Shown here in pieces: positions 38,568-46,560 of a DNA stretch of 64,000 nt. This DNA is from Tenggerimyces flavus (GTDB lineage Bacteria; Actinomycetota; Actinomycetes; Propionibacteriales; Actinopolymorphaceae), in assembly GCF_016907715.1 (NCBI RefSeq), contig NZ_JAFBCM010000001.1, forward strand, positions 5,828,001 through 5,892,000, in the 5' to 3' direction. Position numbers and translations under genes: made by a program. The number at the start of each line of letters is the position of its first letter. Position 1 is the first letter of the stretch. The notes below the pieces were generated by a model. The model searched no databases, had not been told where the DNA came from, and worked only from the letters and a program-made list of their open reading frames with translations.

Positions 38568-39833
38568 TCAGTCCTCCGTGGGAGGCGGTGGGGTGCGGTC
38601 GACCTGGTAACCGTTCTTCCAGATCCTCGCGACGTTGCGGAGGTCGTCGATGTCGCGCGTCGGGTCGCCGTCGACGAGGAGCAGGTCGGCCTTGCGGCCA
38701 AGCGCCAGGCGGCCGCGGTCCCCCAGGCCGAACAGCCTTGCCGGCGTGGACGTTCCGGCCGCGAGCGCCTCGACCGGGGAGAGACCGGCGCCGACCAGGA
38801 GGGCGAGCTCGGCGATCATGCTCGCGCCGGACGCGGTGCCCGGCATCAGCGCGTCGGTGCCGGCGGCGATGGGTACGCCGGCGCGGTGCAGCTTGCCCAC
38901 GTTCGCCTGGGCGTCGACGAGCCAGCCACCGTTGCAGCGCGGGTTGCGCTGCAACAACGTGTCGTACTGGGTCTCGGAGAGGTACGGCGCGACCCGTTCG
39001 TCGGCCATCAGCGAGTCCGCGCCGGCGCCGCAGTCGTACACCGACAGCGTCGGGACCATGAACGTGCGGTTCCGGCGGAACTGCCGCACCCAGGTGTCGT
39101 CGATCTGCTGGTCGGAGATCGCGTGCACGATCCCGTCGACGCCCACGTCGAGCGCCGTGCTCGCGTCGCCGGTCCACTCCGCGTGCGCGACCGCCATCCG
39201 GCGGTGCCGGTGGGCGGCGGTGACGACGGCCTTCGCCTGCTCCGGCGTGAGCGTCTTGAAGTCGGCGCGGCGCTCCAGGACGACCTTGATGTAGTCCGAG
39301 CCCTCGCGTACCCGCGCGGCGACGAACGCGTACGGGTCGTCGTCGGGGGTGAGGCGCGGGATGTCCTGGGCCCGCGGGTGACCGCCGGGAACGGTGACGC
39401 CGATGCCCGCCGACCACAGGTCCGCGCGCTCGAGCTTCCTGGTCGAACGGCGGTCGCGCCTCGCCTCGGCGAGCACGGACGGGTCGCCGAACATGTCGAG
39501 CTCAGTCGTCACACCGAAGCGCAGGGCGTCGCGGCCGGCCTCGTCGTAGGAGTGGACGTGGGAGTCGATCAGCCCGGGCAGCACGGTCCTGCCGGCGCCT
39601 TCGTACACGTGCGTCCCGTTCGGCAACCGGCACCTGCCGACGCCGGCGATGCGACCGCCGACGACGTGGACGGTGCCGCGCTCGATCACGCGACGGCCGT
39701 CGAAGACGCGGACGTCGGTGATCGCGAACGTGTTCCGCCTCGGCCTGGCCCACGCGTCCCTCGCGCTCGCGGCGAGCGGCAGTGCCGCGGTGGGCAGCAT
39801 CGCGAGCACGTGCCTGCGGGACAGCTGTCTCAT
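38568..39833 (-). CDS. Tat-exported amidohydrolase family protein
   Basis: 421 residues. ATG at 39833 gives MRQLSRRHVLAMLPTAALPLAASA, a twin-arginine signal (SRRHVL). The mature metal-dependent hydrolase has GLIDSHVHSY (HxH metal pair) and later KVVLER, HAEWTG, HAISDQ and AGTDALMPG. The fold is the cyclic amidohydrolase/imidazolonepropionase type, which hydrolyses amides or cyclic ureas. Substrate unknown. The stop precedes the MFS gene by 12 bases. Confidence 0.85.
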   Translation of the reverse strand: MRQLSRRHVLAMLPTAALPLAASARDAWARPRRNTFAITDVRVFDGRRVIERGTVHVVGGRIAGVGRCRLPNGTHVYEGAGRTVLPGLIDSHVHSYDEAGRDALRFGVTTELDMFGDPSVLAEARRDRRSTRKLERADLWSAGIGVTVPGGHPRAQDIPRLTPDDDPYAFVAARVREGSDYIKVVLERRADFKTLTPEQAKAVVTAAHRHRRMAVAHAEWTGDASTALDVGVDGIVHAISDQQIDDTWVRQFRRNRTFMVPTLSVYDCGAGADSLMADERVAPYLSETQYDTLLQRNPRCNGGWLVDAQANVGKLHRAGVPIAAGTDALMPGTASGASMIAELALLVGAGLSPVEALAAGTSTPARLFGLGDRGRLALGRKADLLLVDGDPTRDIDDLRNVARIWKNGYQVDRTPPPPTED

Positions 39834-40510
39834 CTCAATCCCCTCGTGAGGCGCCAGTACTGGCGCTTGTTCCAGTCGCGGACGACGACGCCGAGCTTGG
39901 CGAGCTCGGTGCGGATCTCGCTCGCGTACGACTTGTCCCCGTGGTCGACCGCGCGTTCTCTCGCTCGGAGCAGCGCATTGGCGCCGGCGGGGATGTCCTC
40001 CGTATCCTCGATCCACATACGGAAGTCGTCTTCGTACGGATCCCCTTCACGCCAAGGGAATCTGTGCCCGGTGAACGCCTCTGTCAACCTCGCCTTGTCA
40101 AGGTCCACCGCCTCGCGGACGAGTTCGTCGCCCTTCGTGCCGAGCAGCACGAGGTGCTTGGCGTCGAGGAACACCGCGCCGACCGCGGCCCGCGCGAATG
40201 TACGTCCCTCACCTGCGCGGGAGATCGCCACGTCGGCGTCGGTGACGGTCAGCTTGGCGAGATCCCAGGCTATGAGTACCGCGAGGACGACTCCGGCCAG
40301 GCCGCCGACGATCGGCAGGCCGATCGAGGTGTACGGCTCGGGAATCCGTTCCAGCGCCTCGAACGGGCCCTGGAACGGCGCCCAGGGCAGCGACACCACC
40401 CAGCCGGCGATCGCCTTCAGCCCGATGCCCGCGCCAACACCGAGCGCGGCGAGGCCGACGAAGCCCACGGGATAGATCCAGGTGGGTTGGGACACGACGG
40501 TCTTGCTCAT
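39830..40510 (-). CDS. YqeB-like membrane protein
   Basis: 226 residues. Two hydrophobic helices (about residues 15-40 and 60-80) with a small loop, then a soluble C-terminal domain with the pattern TDADVAISRAGEGRTFARAAVGAVFLDAKHLVLLG and GDPYEDDFRMWI, as in the actinobacterial YqeB family. The function is unknown. It overlaps the amidohydrolase start by four bases. Divergent from the histidine kinase. Confidence 0.75.
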   Translation of the reverse strand: MSKTVVSQPTWIYPVGFVGLAALGVGAGIGLKAIAGWVVSLPWAPFQGPFEALERIPEPYTSIGLPIVGGLAGVVLAVLIAWDLAKLTVTDADVAISRAGEGRTFARAAVGAVFLDAKHLVLLGTKGDELVREAVDLDKARLTEAFTGHRFPWREGDPYEDDFRMWIEDTEDIPAGANALLRARERAVDHGDKSYASEIRTELAKLGVVVRDWNKRQYWRLTRGLR

Positions 40511-40635
40511 GTCGTCCACGCTAGGAACATGGGGGGTGGGCCGGCATCGTCCGTCGGCATTGATCGCGTTGACCAAAGTATTGGGGCTGGGCGACATTCG
40601 TCGCGGGTGCGGCGGACGCGGGTAGGTTTCCCCAC

Positions 40636-41793
40636 ATGACCGAGACCGTGCCGTCGCGCCGCCGCCGCGGTTGGCGTGACTGGGCCACGGACTTCGGCCT
40701 GTTCGCGCTCGCGGCGGCGTACGGCGTGGTCTGGTTGGGCATCCTCGAGGAGGAGGGCGTCCCCGAGTCGGTCCTGTTCTTCGAGCAGATCCTCGGGATC
40801 GTGGGCCTGGCAGCGATCTGGTTCCGCCGTCGTTGGCCGGTCGGCATCGCGATCGCGCTGATCCCGTTGTCGTCGATCGGCGACGTGATCGACGGCGCGC
40901 AGCTGGTCGCGTTGTTCACGGTGGCGCTCTATCGGCCTGTCAAGACGACCTTGCTGGTGGCCGGTGCGAGCATGGCGGGGTTCGCGACGTTCCTCGTCGT
41001 CTACAGCTTCGTCGGGCCGCAGCCGGACGAACCGCTCGGTGTGGTGGTGGCGTTCAACGCGGTGCTGACGTTCGGCGTCGTGGGGTGGGGGCTGTTCATC
41101 CGGCATCGGCGGCAGCTCGTTCTGACGTTGGAGGAACGTGCCGTACGGGCCGAGGCGGAGGCGAAGCTGCGGGCGGAGCAGTCGCAGGCCCGGGCGCGCG
41201 AGGACATCGCGCGGGAGATGCACGACGTTCTCGGGCACCGGCTGTCGCTGTTGAGCGTGCACGCGGGGGCTCTGGAGTTCCGGCCCGATGCGCCGCCGGC
41301 GGAGATCGCCAAGGCGGCTGGGGTGATCCGGGCGAGCGCACACCAGGCGTTGCAGGACCTGCGCGAGGTGATCGGCGTACTGCGGGCGCCGGTGGCGGGT
41401 GAGCTGCCGACGCCGACGTTGGCGGACGTGCACCGGCTGGTGACGGAGGCTTCGCAGTCGGGGTCGGTGGTCGAGCTGCGTTCATCGGTGTCGGGGACGG
41501 TGCCGGACGGGCTGGGGCGGACGGCGTACCGGATCGTTCAAGAGGGGTTGACGAACGCGCGGAAGCACGCACCGCTTGCGCCGGTGACCATCCTGCTCTC
41601 CGGGTCGCCGGGGACGGGATTGTCGGTGGAGGTGCAGAACCCGGCTGCTGAGGCGTCCGCGCCGGGCGCCGGGTCGGGGCAGGGATTGCTCGGACTGGCC
41701 GAGCGTGCGGCGCTGGCCGCGGGGCGGCTGGAGTACGGGCCGACCGCCGATGGCGGGTTCCGGCTCGCGGGCTGGCTACCCTGGCCGGCATGA
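40636..41793 (+). CDS. Two-component sensor histidine kinase (NarL type)
   Basis: 385 residues. Four to five N-terminal TM helices (about residues 20-155) are followed by a HisKA_3 dimerisation helix with REDIAREMHDVLGHRLSLL (phospho-acceptor H) and an HATPase_c domain (EGLTNARKHAP, GQGLLGLAERAALAAGRLEYG). This class senses envelope or unknown stress and pairs with a LuxR-type regulator. Its stop overlaps the regulator's start. Confidence 0.92.
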   Translation: MTETVPSRRRRGWRDWATDFGLFALAAAYGVVWLGILEEEGVPESVLFFEQILGIVGLAAIWFRRRWPVGIAIALIPLSSIGDVIDGAQLVALFTVALYRPVKTTLLVAGASMAGFATFLVVYSFVGPQPDEPLGVVVAFNAVLTFGVVGWGLFIRHRRQLVLTLEERAVRAEAEAKLRAEQSQARAREDIAREMHDVLGHRLSLLSVHAGALEFRPDAPPAEIAKAAGVIRASAHQALQDLREVIGVLRAPVAGELPTPTLADVHRLVTEASQSGSVVELRSSVSGTVPDGLGRTAYRIVQEGLTNARKHAPLAPVTILLSGSPGTGLSVEVQNPAAEASAPGAGSGQGLLGLAERAALAAGRLEYGPTADGGFRLAGWLPWPA

Positions 41794-42479
41794 CAGGGGC
41801 TGCCGAGACGGTCACGCGCGTACTGATCGTCGACGACGACCCGTTGCTGCGTGCCGGGCTGACGATGATGCTCGGCGGCGCGCCCGACCTGCTCGTCGTG
41901 GGTGAGGCCGGCGACGGCTCGGAGGTACTGCCGCTCGTCGCGTCGCTGTCGCCCGACGTGGTGCTGATGGACATCCGGATGCCGACGATGGACGGGCTGG
42001 CGGCGACGGAGACGCTGCGTGCGCGGCCCTCGGCGCCCGAGGTGATCGTCCTGACCACGTTCGACGCGGACGAACACGTCCTGCGGGCGCTGCGGGCGGG
42101 GGCTTCCGGCTTCGTACTGAAGGACACGCCGCCCGCGGAGATCGTCGAGGCGGTCCGCCGGGTGGCGGCTGGGCAGCCCGTCCTGTCGCCGGCCGTGACC
42201 GCGCGGTTGATCGCGCGGGTCGCCTCGTCGCCGGCCGACGCGCGACGCGCCGAGGCCCGGAGCAGACTTTCCGGGTTGAACCCGCGCGAACGCGAGATCG
42301 CCGTCGCGGTGGGTCAGGGCAAGGCGAACGCCGAGATCTCCGCCGAGCTGTACCTGTCGGTGCCGACGGTGAAAACGCACATCTCGCGCATTCTGGCCAA
42401 GTTGGAGCTGAACAACCGCGTTCAGATCGCCCTCCTCGCCCACGACGCCGGCCTGCTCGACGCGGAGCTGGAGGGCTGA
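41790..42479 (+). CDS. LuxR-type response regulator
   Basis: 229 residues. Receiver domain with VLIVDDDPLLRAGLTMM and phospho-acceptor in VVLMDIRMPTMDGLA, then a GerE HTH (LSGLNPREREIAVAVGQGKANAEISAELYLSVPTVKTHISRILAKL). Start ATG at 41790 overlaps the kinase stop (ATGA). Cognate regulator of the upstream kinase. Confidence 0.95.
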   Translation: MTGAAETVTRVLIVDDDPLLRAGLTMMLGGAPDLLVVGEAGDGSEVLPLVASLSPDVVLMDIRMPTMDGLAATETLRARPSAPEVIVLTTFDADEHVLRALRAGASGFVLKDTPPAEIVEAVRRVAAGQPVLSPAVTARLIARVASSPADARRAEARSRLSGLNPREREIAVAVGQGKANAEISAELYLSVPTVKTHISRILAKLELNNRVQIALLAHDAGLLDAELEG

Positions 42480-42720
42480 TGCGTAGGCCTGGATCGGCAC
42501 TGAAGCCGATACGTTTAGCGACAGGCCGCGCCGAAACGTCCGGTTCTCCTTCATCGAGGGCTGCCTGTCTGCCACCCTAGGTCACACCCAACGCAGGGGA
42601 TGGGGCCAGGCGCGACACTCCGTCAGCTTGCGTAGGAGAGGCTCGGCACGCTGGACTACGCCAACACCGGGCGGGACCGGCAAGCCGCCAGTGCGAGTGA
42701 GAGTCAGGAGGACGGACGTC

Positions 42721-43164
42721 GTGAGTGCGACCGCAGGCGAGGCCGCAGGCCAGTCTGGGCCGGCCGAGCGGCTGGGATTTCAGCAGGGCCAGGTGGTGCA
42801 GGAGATTGGCTGGGACGAGGACTCCGATGAGGAGCTCCGCCAGTCGATCGAGGAGATCACCGGGAACGAACTGGTCGACGACGACTATGGCGAGGTCGTC
42901 GACGCGGTCGTGTTGTGGTGGCGTGACGAGGACGGCGATCTGGTCGACGCGTTGATCGGCACCACGACGTACCTCACCGGCGACGGCGGCGTGATCTGGC
43001 TGCTGACGCCCAAGGTCGGCCGCGATGGCCACGTCGACCCGAGCGACATCGCTGAGGCTGCGCCCACCGCTGGGCTTTCGACCACCTCGAGTGTGCCGGT
43101 GGCGCCGGAATGGTCCGGTACGCGGCTGGCACTGCCCCGGGCCCGGCGCGATCCGAAGCGGTAG
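42721..43164 (+). CDS. DUF3052 family protein (Rv2239c-like)
   Basis: 147 residues. GTG at 42721 follows AGGAGG. A disordered N-terminus (SATAGEAAGQSG) precedes a conserved domain with LGFQQGQVVQEIGWDEDSDEELRQSIEEITG and DAVVLWWRDEDGDLVDALIGT. The family is restricted to actinobacteria, with unknown function, and its gene sits directly upstream of ahpE as in M. tuberculosis. The C-terminal tail is proline-serine rich. The stop TAG overlaps the ahpE start. Confidence 0.85.
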   Translation: MSATAGEAAGQSGPAERLGFQQGQVVQEIGWDEDSDEELRQSIEEITGNELVDDDYGEVVDAVVLWWRDEDGDLVDALIGTTTYLTGDGGVIWLLTPKVGRDGHVDPSDIAEAAPTAGLSTTSSVPVAPEWSGTRLALPRARRDPKR

Positions 43165-43628
43165 TGCCCGGTCTGGCGGTCGGATCGACCGCGCCGGACT
43201 TCACCCTTCGTGACCAGCACGGCGGCGAGGTCTCATTGGCCTCGCTTCTGGACGAACGACCAGTGGTCGTCGTCTTCTATCCGTTCGCCTTCACGGGCGT
43301 CTGCACCCGGGAGCTGCACGCCCTGCGGGACTCGCTGCCGTCTCTGTCGGCGGCGGCGTCGCTGGTGGCGGTGTCGTGCGACTCGATGTTCGCGCTGCGG
43401 GTGTTCGGGGACGCTGAGGGCCTTCGGTTTCCGTTGCTGTCGGACTTCTGGCCGCACGGTGCGGTTGCGCGCGCTTTCGGGGTCTTCGACGCCGAACGCG
43501 GCTGCGCACTGCGGGGGACGTTCGTGCTCGATCGCGCGGGCGTGGTGCGCTGGCAGGTGGTGAACGCCTTGGCCGACGCCCGCTCGATCTCCGAGCTGCT
43601 GGCCGCGTTGGGATCGGTCGAGGGCTGA
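43164..43628 (+). CDS. ahpE: AhpE-type one-cysteine peroxiredoxin
   Basis: 154 residues from GTG at 43164, which shares a base with the upstream stop. VGSTAPDFTLRDQHGGEVSL and FYPFAFTGVCTRELHALRD carry the PxxxTxxC motif with peroxidatic C47. AhpE enzymes reduce hydroperoxides with mycothiol or mycoredoxin. Order DUF3052-ahpE matches Rv2239c-Rv2238c. Confidence 0.9.
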   Translation: MPGLAVGSTAPDFTLRDQHGGEVSLASLLDERPVVVVFYPFAFTGVCTRELHALRDSLPSLSAAASLVAVSCDSMFALRVFGDAEGLRFPLLSDFWPHGAVARAFGVFDAERGCALRGTFVLDRAGVVRWQVVNALADARSISELLAALGSVEG

Positions 43629-43672
43629 CCTGTACGATTGCGCCTCGGACCGAACGTCTGGTCCACCTCCCC

Positions 43673-43744
43673 GGGGCCGTAGCTCAGTGGTAGAGCATCG
43701 CGTTTACACCGCGAGTGTCGGCGGTTCGATACCGTCCGGCCCCA
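43673..43744 (+). tRNA. tRNA-Val (anticodon TAC)
   Basis: Cloverleaf: acceptor GGGGCCG/CGGCCCC, D-arm GCTC-agtggta-GAGC, anticodon stem CGCG/CGCG with loop TTTACAC (anticodon TAC), T-arm GGCGG-TTCGATA-CCGTC. It encodes no CCA in this copy (CACCG follows). It lies 44 bases downstream of ahpE. Confidence 0.96.
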
Positions 43745-43970
43745 CCGTTGCTTATGGTGACCGCTCGCACGCGGCGGCCGCGGGCGGCCTTCGCGGCTTC
43801 GGGTCACAGTGCTCGGTGGCGGCGGGTGGCCCTGCGGCGACCGGGGCGGCCTTCGGCCAGACGAGTCGTCCTCGGCCCCCGGAAGCCGCCACCACCGAGC
43901 GTGGTGGCTGACGGAGGGCACCCGCACGCGGCGGAGTGGGTGCTCCGCCTCGTCATCTCGTCCGCCATTG

Positions 43971-44076
43971 TCCGGTCGCGGCGGAGCGAGTAAAGGGCGC
44001 CGCGGCGGCTTCGCAGACGGGGCAGCGTCGCTTCGCGACCGCTGCGCGGCCCTTGACTAGCTCCGCCGCGACCGGA
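43971..44076. repeat. 28-bp inverted repeat pair
   Basis: TCCGGTCGCGGCGGAGCGAG (first 20 of 28) at 43971-43998 pairs with 44049-44076 with 26 of 28 matches, across a 50-bp spacer that itself folds. Confidence 0.8.
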
Positions 44077-44203
44077 AATGCGCATGGACGAGATCGACGT
44101 GGCGCCTGATCGACTCCCTGCCAGGTCCCCGCGCCTGTCACTCCCCGTCGACCAGCTCGCGCCAACTCTCGCCGCGCCCCATCCCCTTCGCCACCACTCC
44201 CAC

Positions 44204-44265
44204 TGCTTCGATGAAGGGCACCTTCATCCAATAGGTTTGGATGAAGGTGCCCTTCATCCAAAGCA
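44204..44265. terminator. Nested palindrome P2
   Basis: TGCTTCGATGAAGGGCACCTTCATCCAA and its inverse around a TAGGT loop. Same design as P1 at 32922, with GATGAAGGGCACC shared. Confidence 0.7.
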
Positions 44266-44296
44266 CTCCCCTCCCTGGCGGCCGAGCTGCCCCCGA

Positions 44297-44359
44297 CGTT
44301 TCGAATGAGGGACGCCCTCTATCGAATAGATCGCTACAGGGGCGCCCTCATTCGAAACG
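44297..44359. terminator. Nested palindrome P3
   Basis: CGTTTCGAATGAGGG and CGCCC at the left pair with GGGCGCCCTCATTCGAAACG at the right. It is directly downstream of the LysR gene stop (10 bases away) and may terminate it. Confidence 0.7.
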
Positions 44360-44368
44360 CTCAGCGGC

Positions 44369-45250
44369 TCAGGCGCCTGCCAACGACGCCTGGCGCTGGG
44401 CGGTCAGGATCTCGAGCAACGCAGTGGTGGCCGGCGGGTCGGGTGGGTCGCCGTAGGTTGCGGCGTAGATCTTCCGCGGGGTGTCGGGCAGCAGGGTGGC
44501 GTGGATGCCGGGCGCCTCGTGGGCCTGTAGGGCCAGTCCGTTCAGGATCGCCACGCCCAGCCCCGCGGACACCAGGGCTTGGGACACCACCGTGTCGTCG
44601 CAGAAGAACGCGAACCGCGGCGAGAAGCCGGCCGGCTCGCACGCCGTGACGGTGGCGGCTCGGCAGTGCTCGCAGCCGCCCACCCAGGCGGAGTCGCGGT
44701 GGTCCTCCAGTCGCTGGTCCGGTGCGTTGCTGACCAGGTACAGCGGGTCGTCCAGCAGGTGCGTGAGCCGAAACCCCTCCTCCTCCAGCGGCGCGCCCGT
44801 GTGGCTGAAGATCAGCGCCACGTCCACCTTGCCGGCACGGAGCAGGTCCAAGCCCACCGCGGGGTGCGCGTCGACGAGGTTCAGCTCGATGCCCGGATAC
44901 AGCTGGGACAGCTCCGTGGCCGCCTTCGGCACCAGCGTGCTGAGGACGGTCTGAAAGCCCGCCAGCCGTACGCGTCCCGCCCGCAGCCCCACCCGCGCCG
45001 CCAGCTCGACGGCGGCCGCGTCCAACCGACCCAGGATCTCGGTCGCCCGCTGCGCCAGCAGCTCCCCCTCGGGAGTCAGCCGGATCCCGCGCCCCACCCG
45101 CTGAACGAGCTTCGCCCCGGTCGCGACCTCCAGGCGACCGAGATGGTGACTCACCGATGGCTGGGAGTAATGCAGCTCTTTCGCCGCTTCTGTCACCGAT
45201 CCATGGCGGGCAACCGCGTCCAGCACCTTCAAGCGAGTCACGTTGAGCAC
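44369..45250 (-). CDS. LysR-family transcriptional regulator
   Basis: 293 residues. HTH LKVLDAVARHGSVTEAAKELHYSQPSVSHHLGRLEVATG at residues 7-45 and a periplasmic-binding-type effector domain (FQTVLSTLVPKAATELSQLYPGIELNLVD). Divergent from the DHFR-like gene, with ATCAAGTTTATCTATGAAAAC between them, a T-N11-A-like candidate box. The target is unknown. Confidence 0.9.
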   Translation of the reverse strand: MLNVTRLKVLDAVARHGSVTEAAKELHYSQPSVSHHLGRLEVATGAKLVQRVGRGIRLTPEGELLAQRATEILGRLDAAAVELAARVGLRAGRVRLAGFQTVLSTLVPKAATELSQLYPGIELNLVDAHPAVGLDLLRAGKVDVALIFSHTGAPLEEEGFRLTHLLDDPLYLVSNAPDQRLEDHRDSAWVGGCEHCRAATVTACEPAGFSPRFAFFCDDTVVSQALVSAGLGVAILNGLALQAHEAPGIHATLLPDTPRKIYAATYGDPPDPPATTALLEILTAQRQASLAGA

Positions 45251-45359
45251 AGATCAAGTTTATCTATGAAAACCGTTCCGATTTGGCATTGGACGACATC
45301 ACAGGGCGCGGCCATGATCGGAAGGTTCGACGCCCTCCGAGGAAAAGAGCTCCAACGCC

Positions 45360-45995
45360 ATGTCGCTCGCACGCGTCCACAACTTCGCCATCTCCCTCGA
45401 CGGCTTCGGCACCGGCTTCGGGCAGAGCAAGGAGCTCCACTTCGGCCATGCCGGCGACCGGCTGCACCAGTGGATGTTCGGCACCCAGTCCTGGCAGCGG
45501 ACGAGCGGCAGTCGCGGGGTCGACAACGTCTTCGTACGCGACACCGACGTCAAGATCGGCGCGGAGATCATGGGCGCCGGCAAGTGGGGTCACCCCGGGT
45601 GGGAGGACGACCCCGACTGGAAGGGCGCGTGGGGGCCCAACCCGCCGTTCCACACCCCGGTCTTCGTCCTCACCCGCCACCAGCGCGAGCCGATCGAGAT
45701 GGAGGGCGGCACGACGTTCCACTTCCTCGACACGACGCCCGCCGAGGCGCTCGAGACCGCCCGCAAGGCGGCCGACGGCAAGGACGTACGCATCGGCGGC
45801 GGAGCCACAGTGATCCGCGCGTTCCTCGCCGCCGGGCTCATCGACCACATGCACCTCGTGGTGGTCCCGATCCTGCTCGGGCGGGGCGTACGCCTGTGGG
45901 GCGAGGACATCGAGGGCATCGAGAAGGACTACGTGATCGAGTCGACACCCTCGCCCAGCGGCGTCACCCACGTGACTTTCACGCGCAAGGCCTAG
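45360..45995 (+). CDS. RibD C-terminal / DHFR-like reductase
   Basis: 211 residues from ATG at 45360. LARVHNFAISLDGFGTGFGQ starts the dihydrofolate-reductase fold of the RibD C-terminal family, and VRIGGGATVIRAFLAAGLIDHMHLVVVPILLGRGVRLW is the NADPH-binding and core part. Family members reduce small molecules, and many are stand-alone with unknown substrates. Divergent to the LysR regulator that may control it. Confidence 0.85.
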   Translation: MSLARVHNFAISLDGFGTGFGQSKELHFGHAGDRLHQWMFGTQSWQRTSGSRGVDNVFVRDTDVKIGAEIMGAGKWGHPGWEDDPDWKGAWGPNPPFHTPVFVLTRHQREPIEMEGGTTFHFLDTTPAEALETARKAADGKDVRIGGGATVIRAFLAAGLIDHMHLVVVPILLGRGVRLWGEDIEGIEKDYVIESTPSPSGVTHVTFTRKA

Positions 45996-46405
45996 CCAGC
46001 GAGGAACGAGAGCCGCACTCCGCGCTCGGGGTTGTCGACGTTCGTGTCCACCAGGCACACCCGCTGCCAGGTCCCGAGCTCCAGCCGCCCGCCCAGCACC
46101 GGCAACGTCGCGTACGGGGCGACGAACGCCGGCAGCACGTGGTCGCGGCCGTGCCCGGGCGACCCGTGCCGGTGCGACCAGCCGAACGACGGCGGCAGCA
46201 CATCGCGCAACACCGCCAGCAGATCGGAGTCCGACCCCGCGCCCGTCTCGATGATCGCCACCCCCGCCGTCGCGTGCGGGACGAAGACGTGCAGCAGCCC
46301 GTCGCCACCCGAAGCGGCGCCAGCGAGGAACCGTTCGCACTCCCCGGTGAGATCCACGACACGTTCGCTCGAACCCGTTCGGACCGACACCAGTGAGCTA
46401 CGCAT
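45992..46405 (-). CDS. YjbQ/UPF0047 family protein
   Basis: 137 residues. The pattern HVFVPHATAGVAIIETGAGSDSDLLAVL and GHGRDHVLPAFVAPYATLPV is that of the YjbQ family, with conserved histidines and glutamate forming the putative metal/active site. Some members have thiamine-phosphate synthase activity; the physiological role is unsettled. ATG at 46405 is used because upstream extension over the intergenic region is atypical. Confidence 0.85.
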   Translation of the reverse strand: MRSSLVSVRTGSSERVVDLTGECERFLAGAASGGDGLLHVFVPHATAGVAIIETGAGSDSDLLAVLRDVLPPSFGWSHRHGSPGHGRDHVLPAFVAPYATLPVLGGRLELGTWQRVCLVDTNVDNPERGVRLSFLAG

Positions 46406-46560
46406 GACCGCCGAGGCTAGCGAGCGTCGGGTCGGCGTCGTCGACCCCCACCGCATAGGGTGGGTGCCGCCCTCGCCCGCGCTCCGCACACGGACGTGAC
46501 GTTGTCGCGCCGACGGGAGAGTATGGGAGCGAGAGAGAACGACGAGAAAGAGGGACCGCC

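Larger units (their letters stand above)
43745..44368. other. 624-bp non-coding region dense in inverted repeats
   Basis: No supported gene. It contains a 15-bp inverted repeat (43811-43825 with 43886-43900, one mismatch), a 28-bp inverted repeat (43971-43998 with 44049-44076, two mismatches) around inner hairpins such as GCAGCG-tcgcttcgcga-CCGCTGC, and the palindromes P2 and P3 near the LysR end. Arms are far longer than expected by chance. A structured RNA or a degenerate MITE-type element is possible. Confidence 0.6.

Noticed and set aside
38568-39833. Amidohydrolase start further upstream (40016)
   Set aside because: The longer frame removes the N-terminal Tat signal and overlaps the YqeB-like gene; ATG at 39833 gives a textbook twin-arginine signal.
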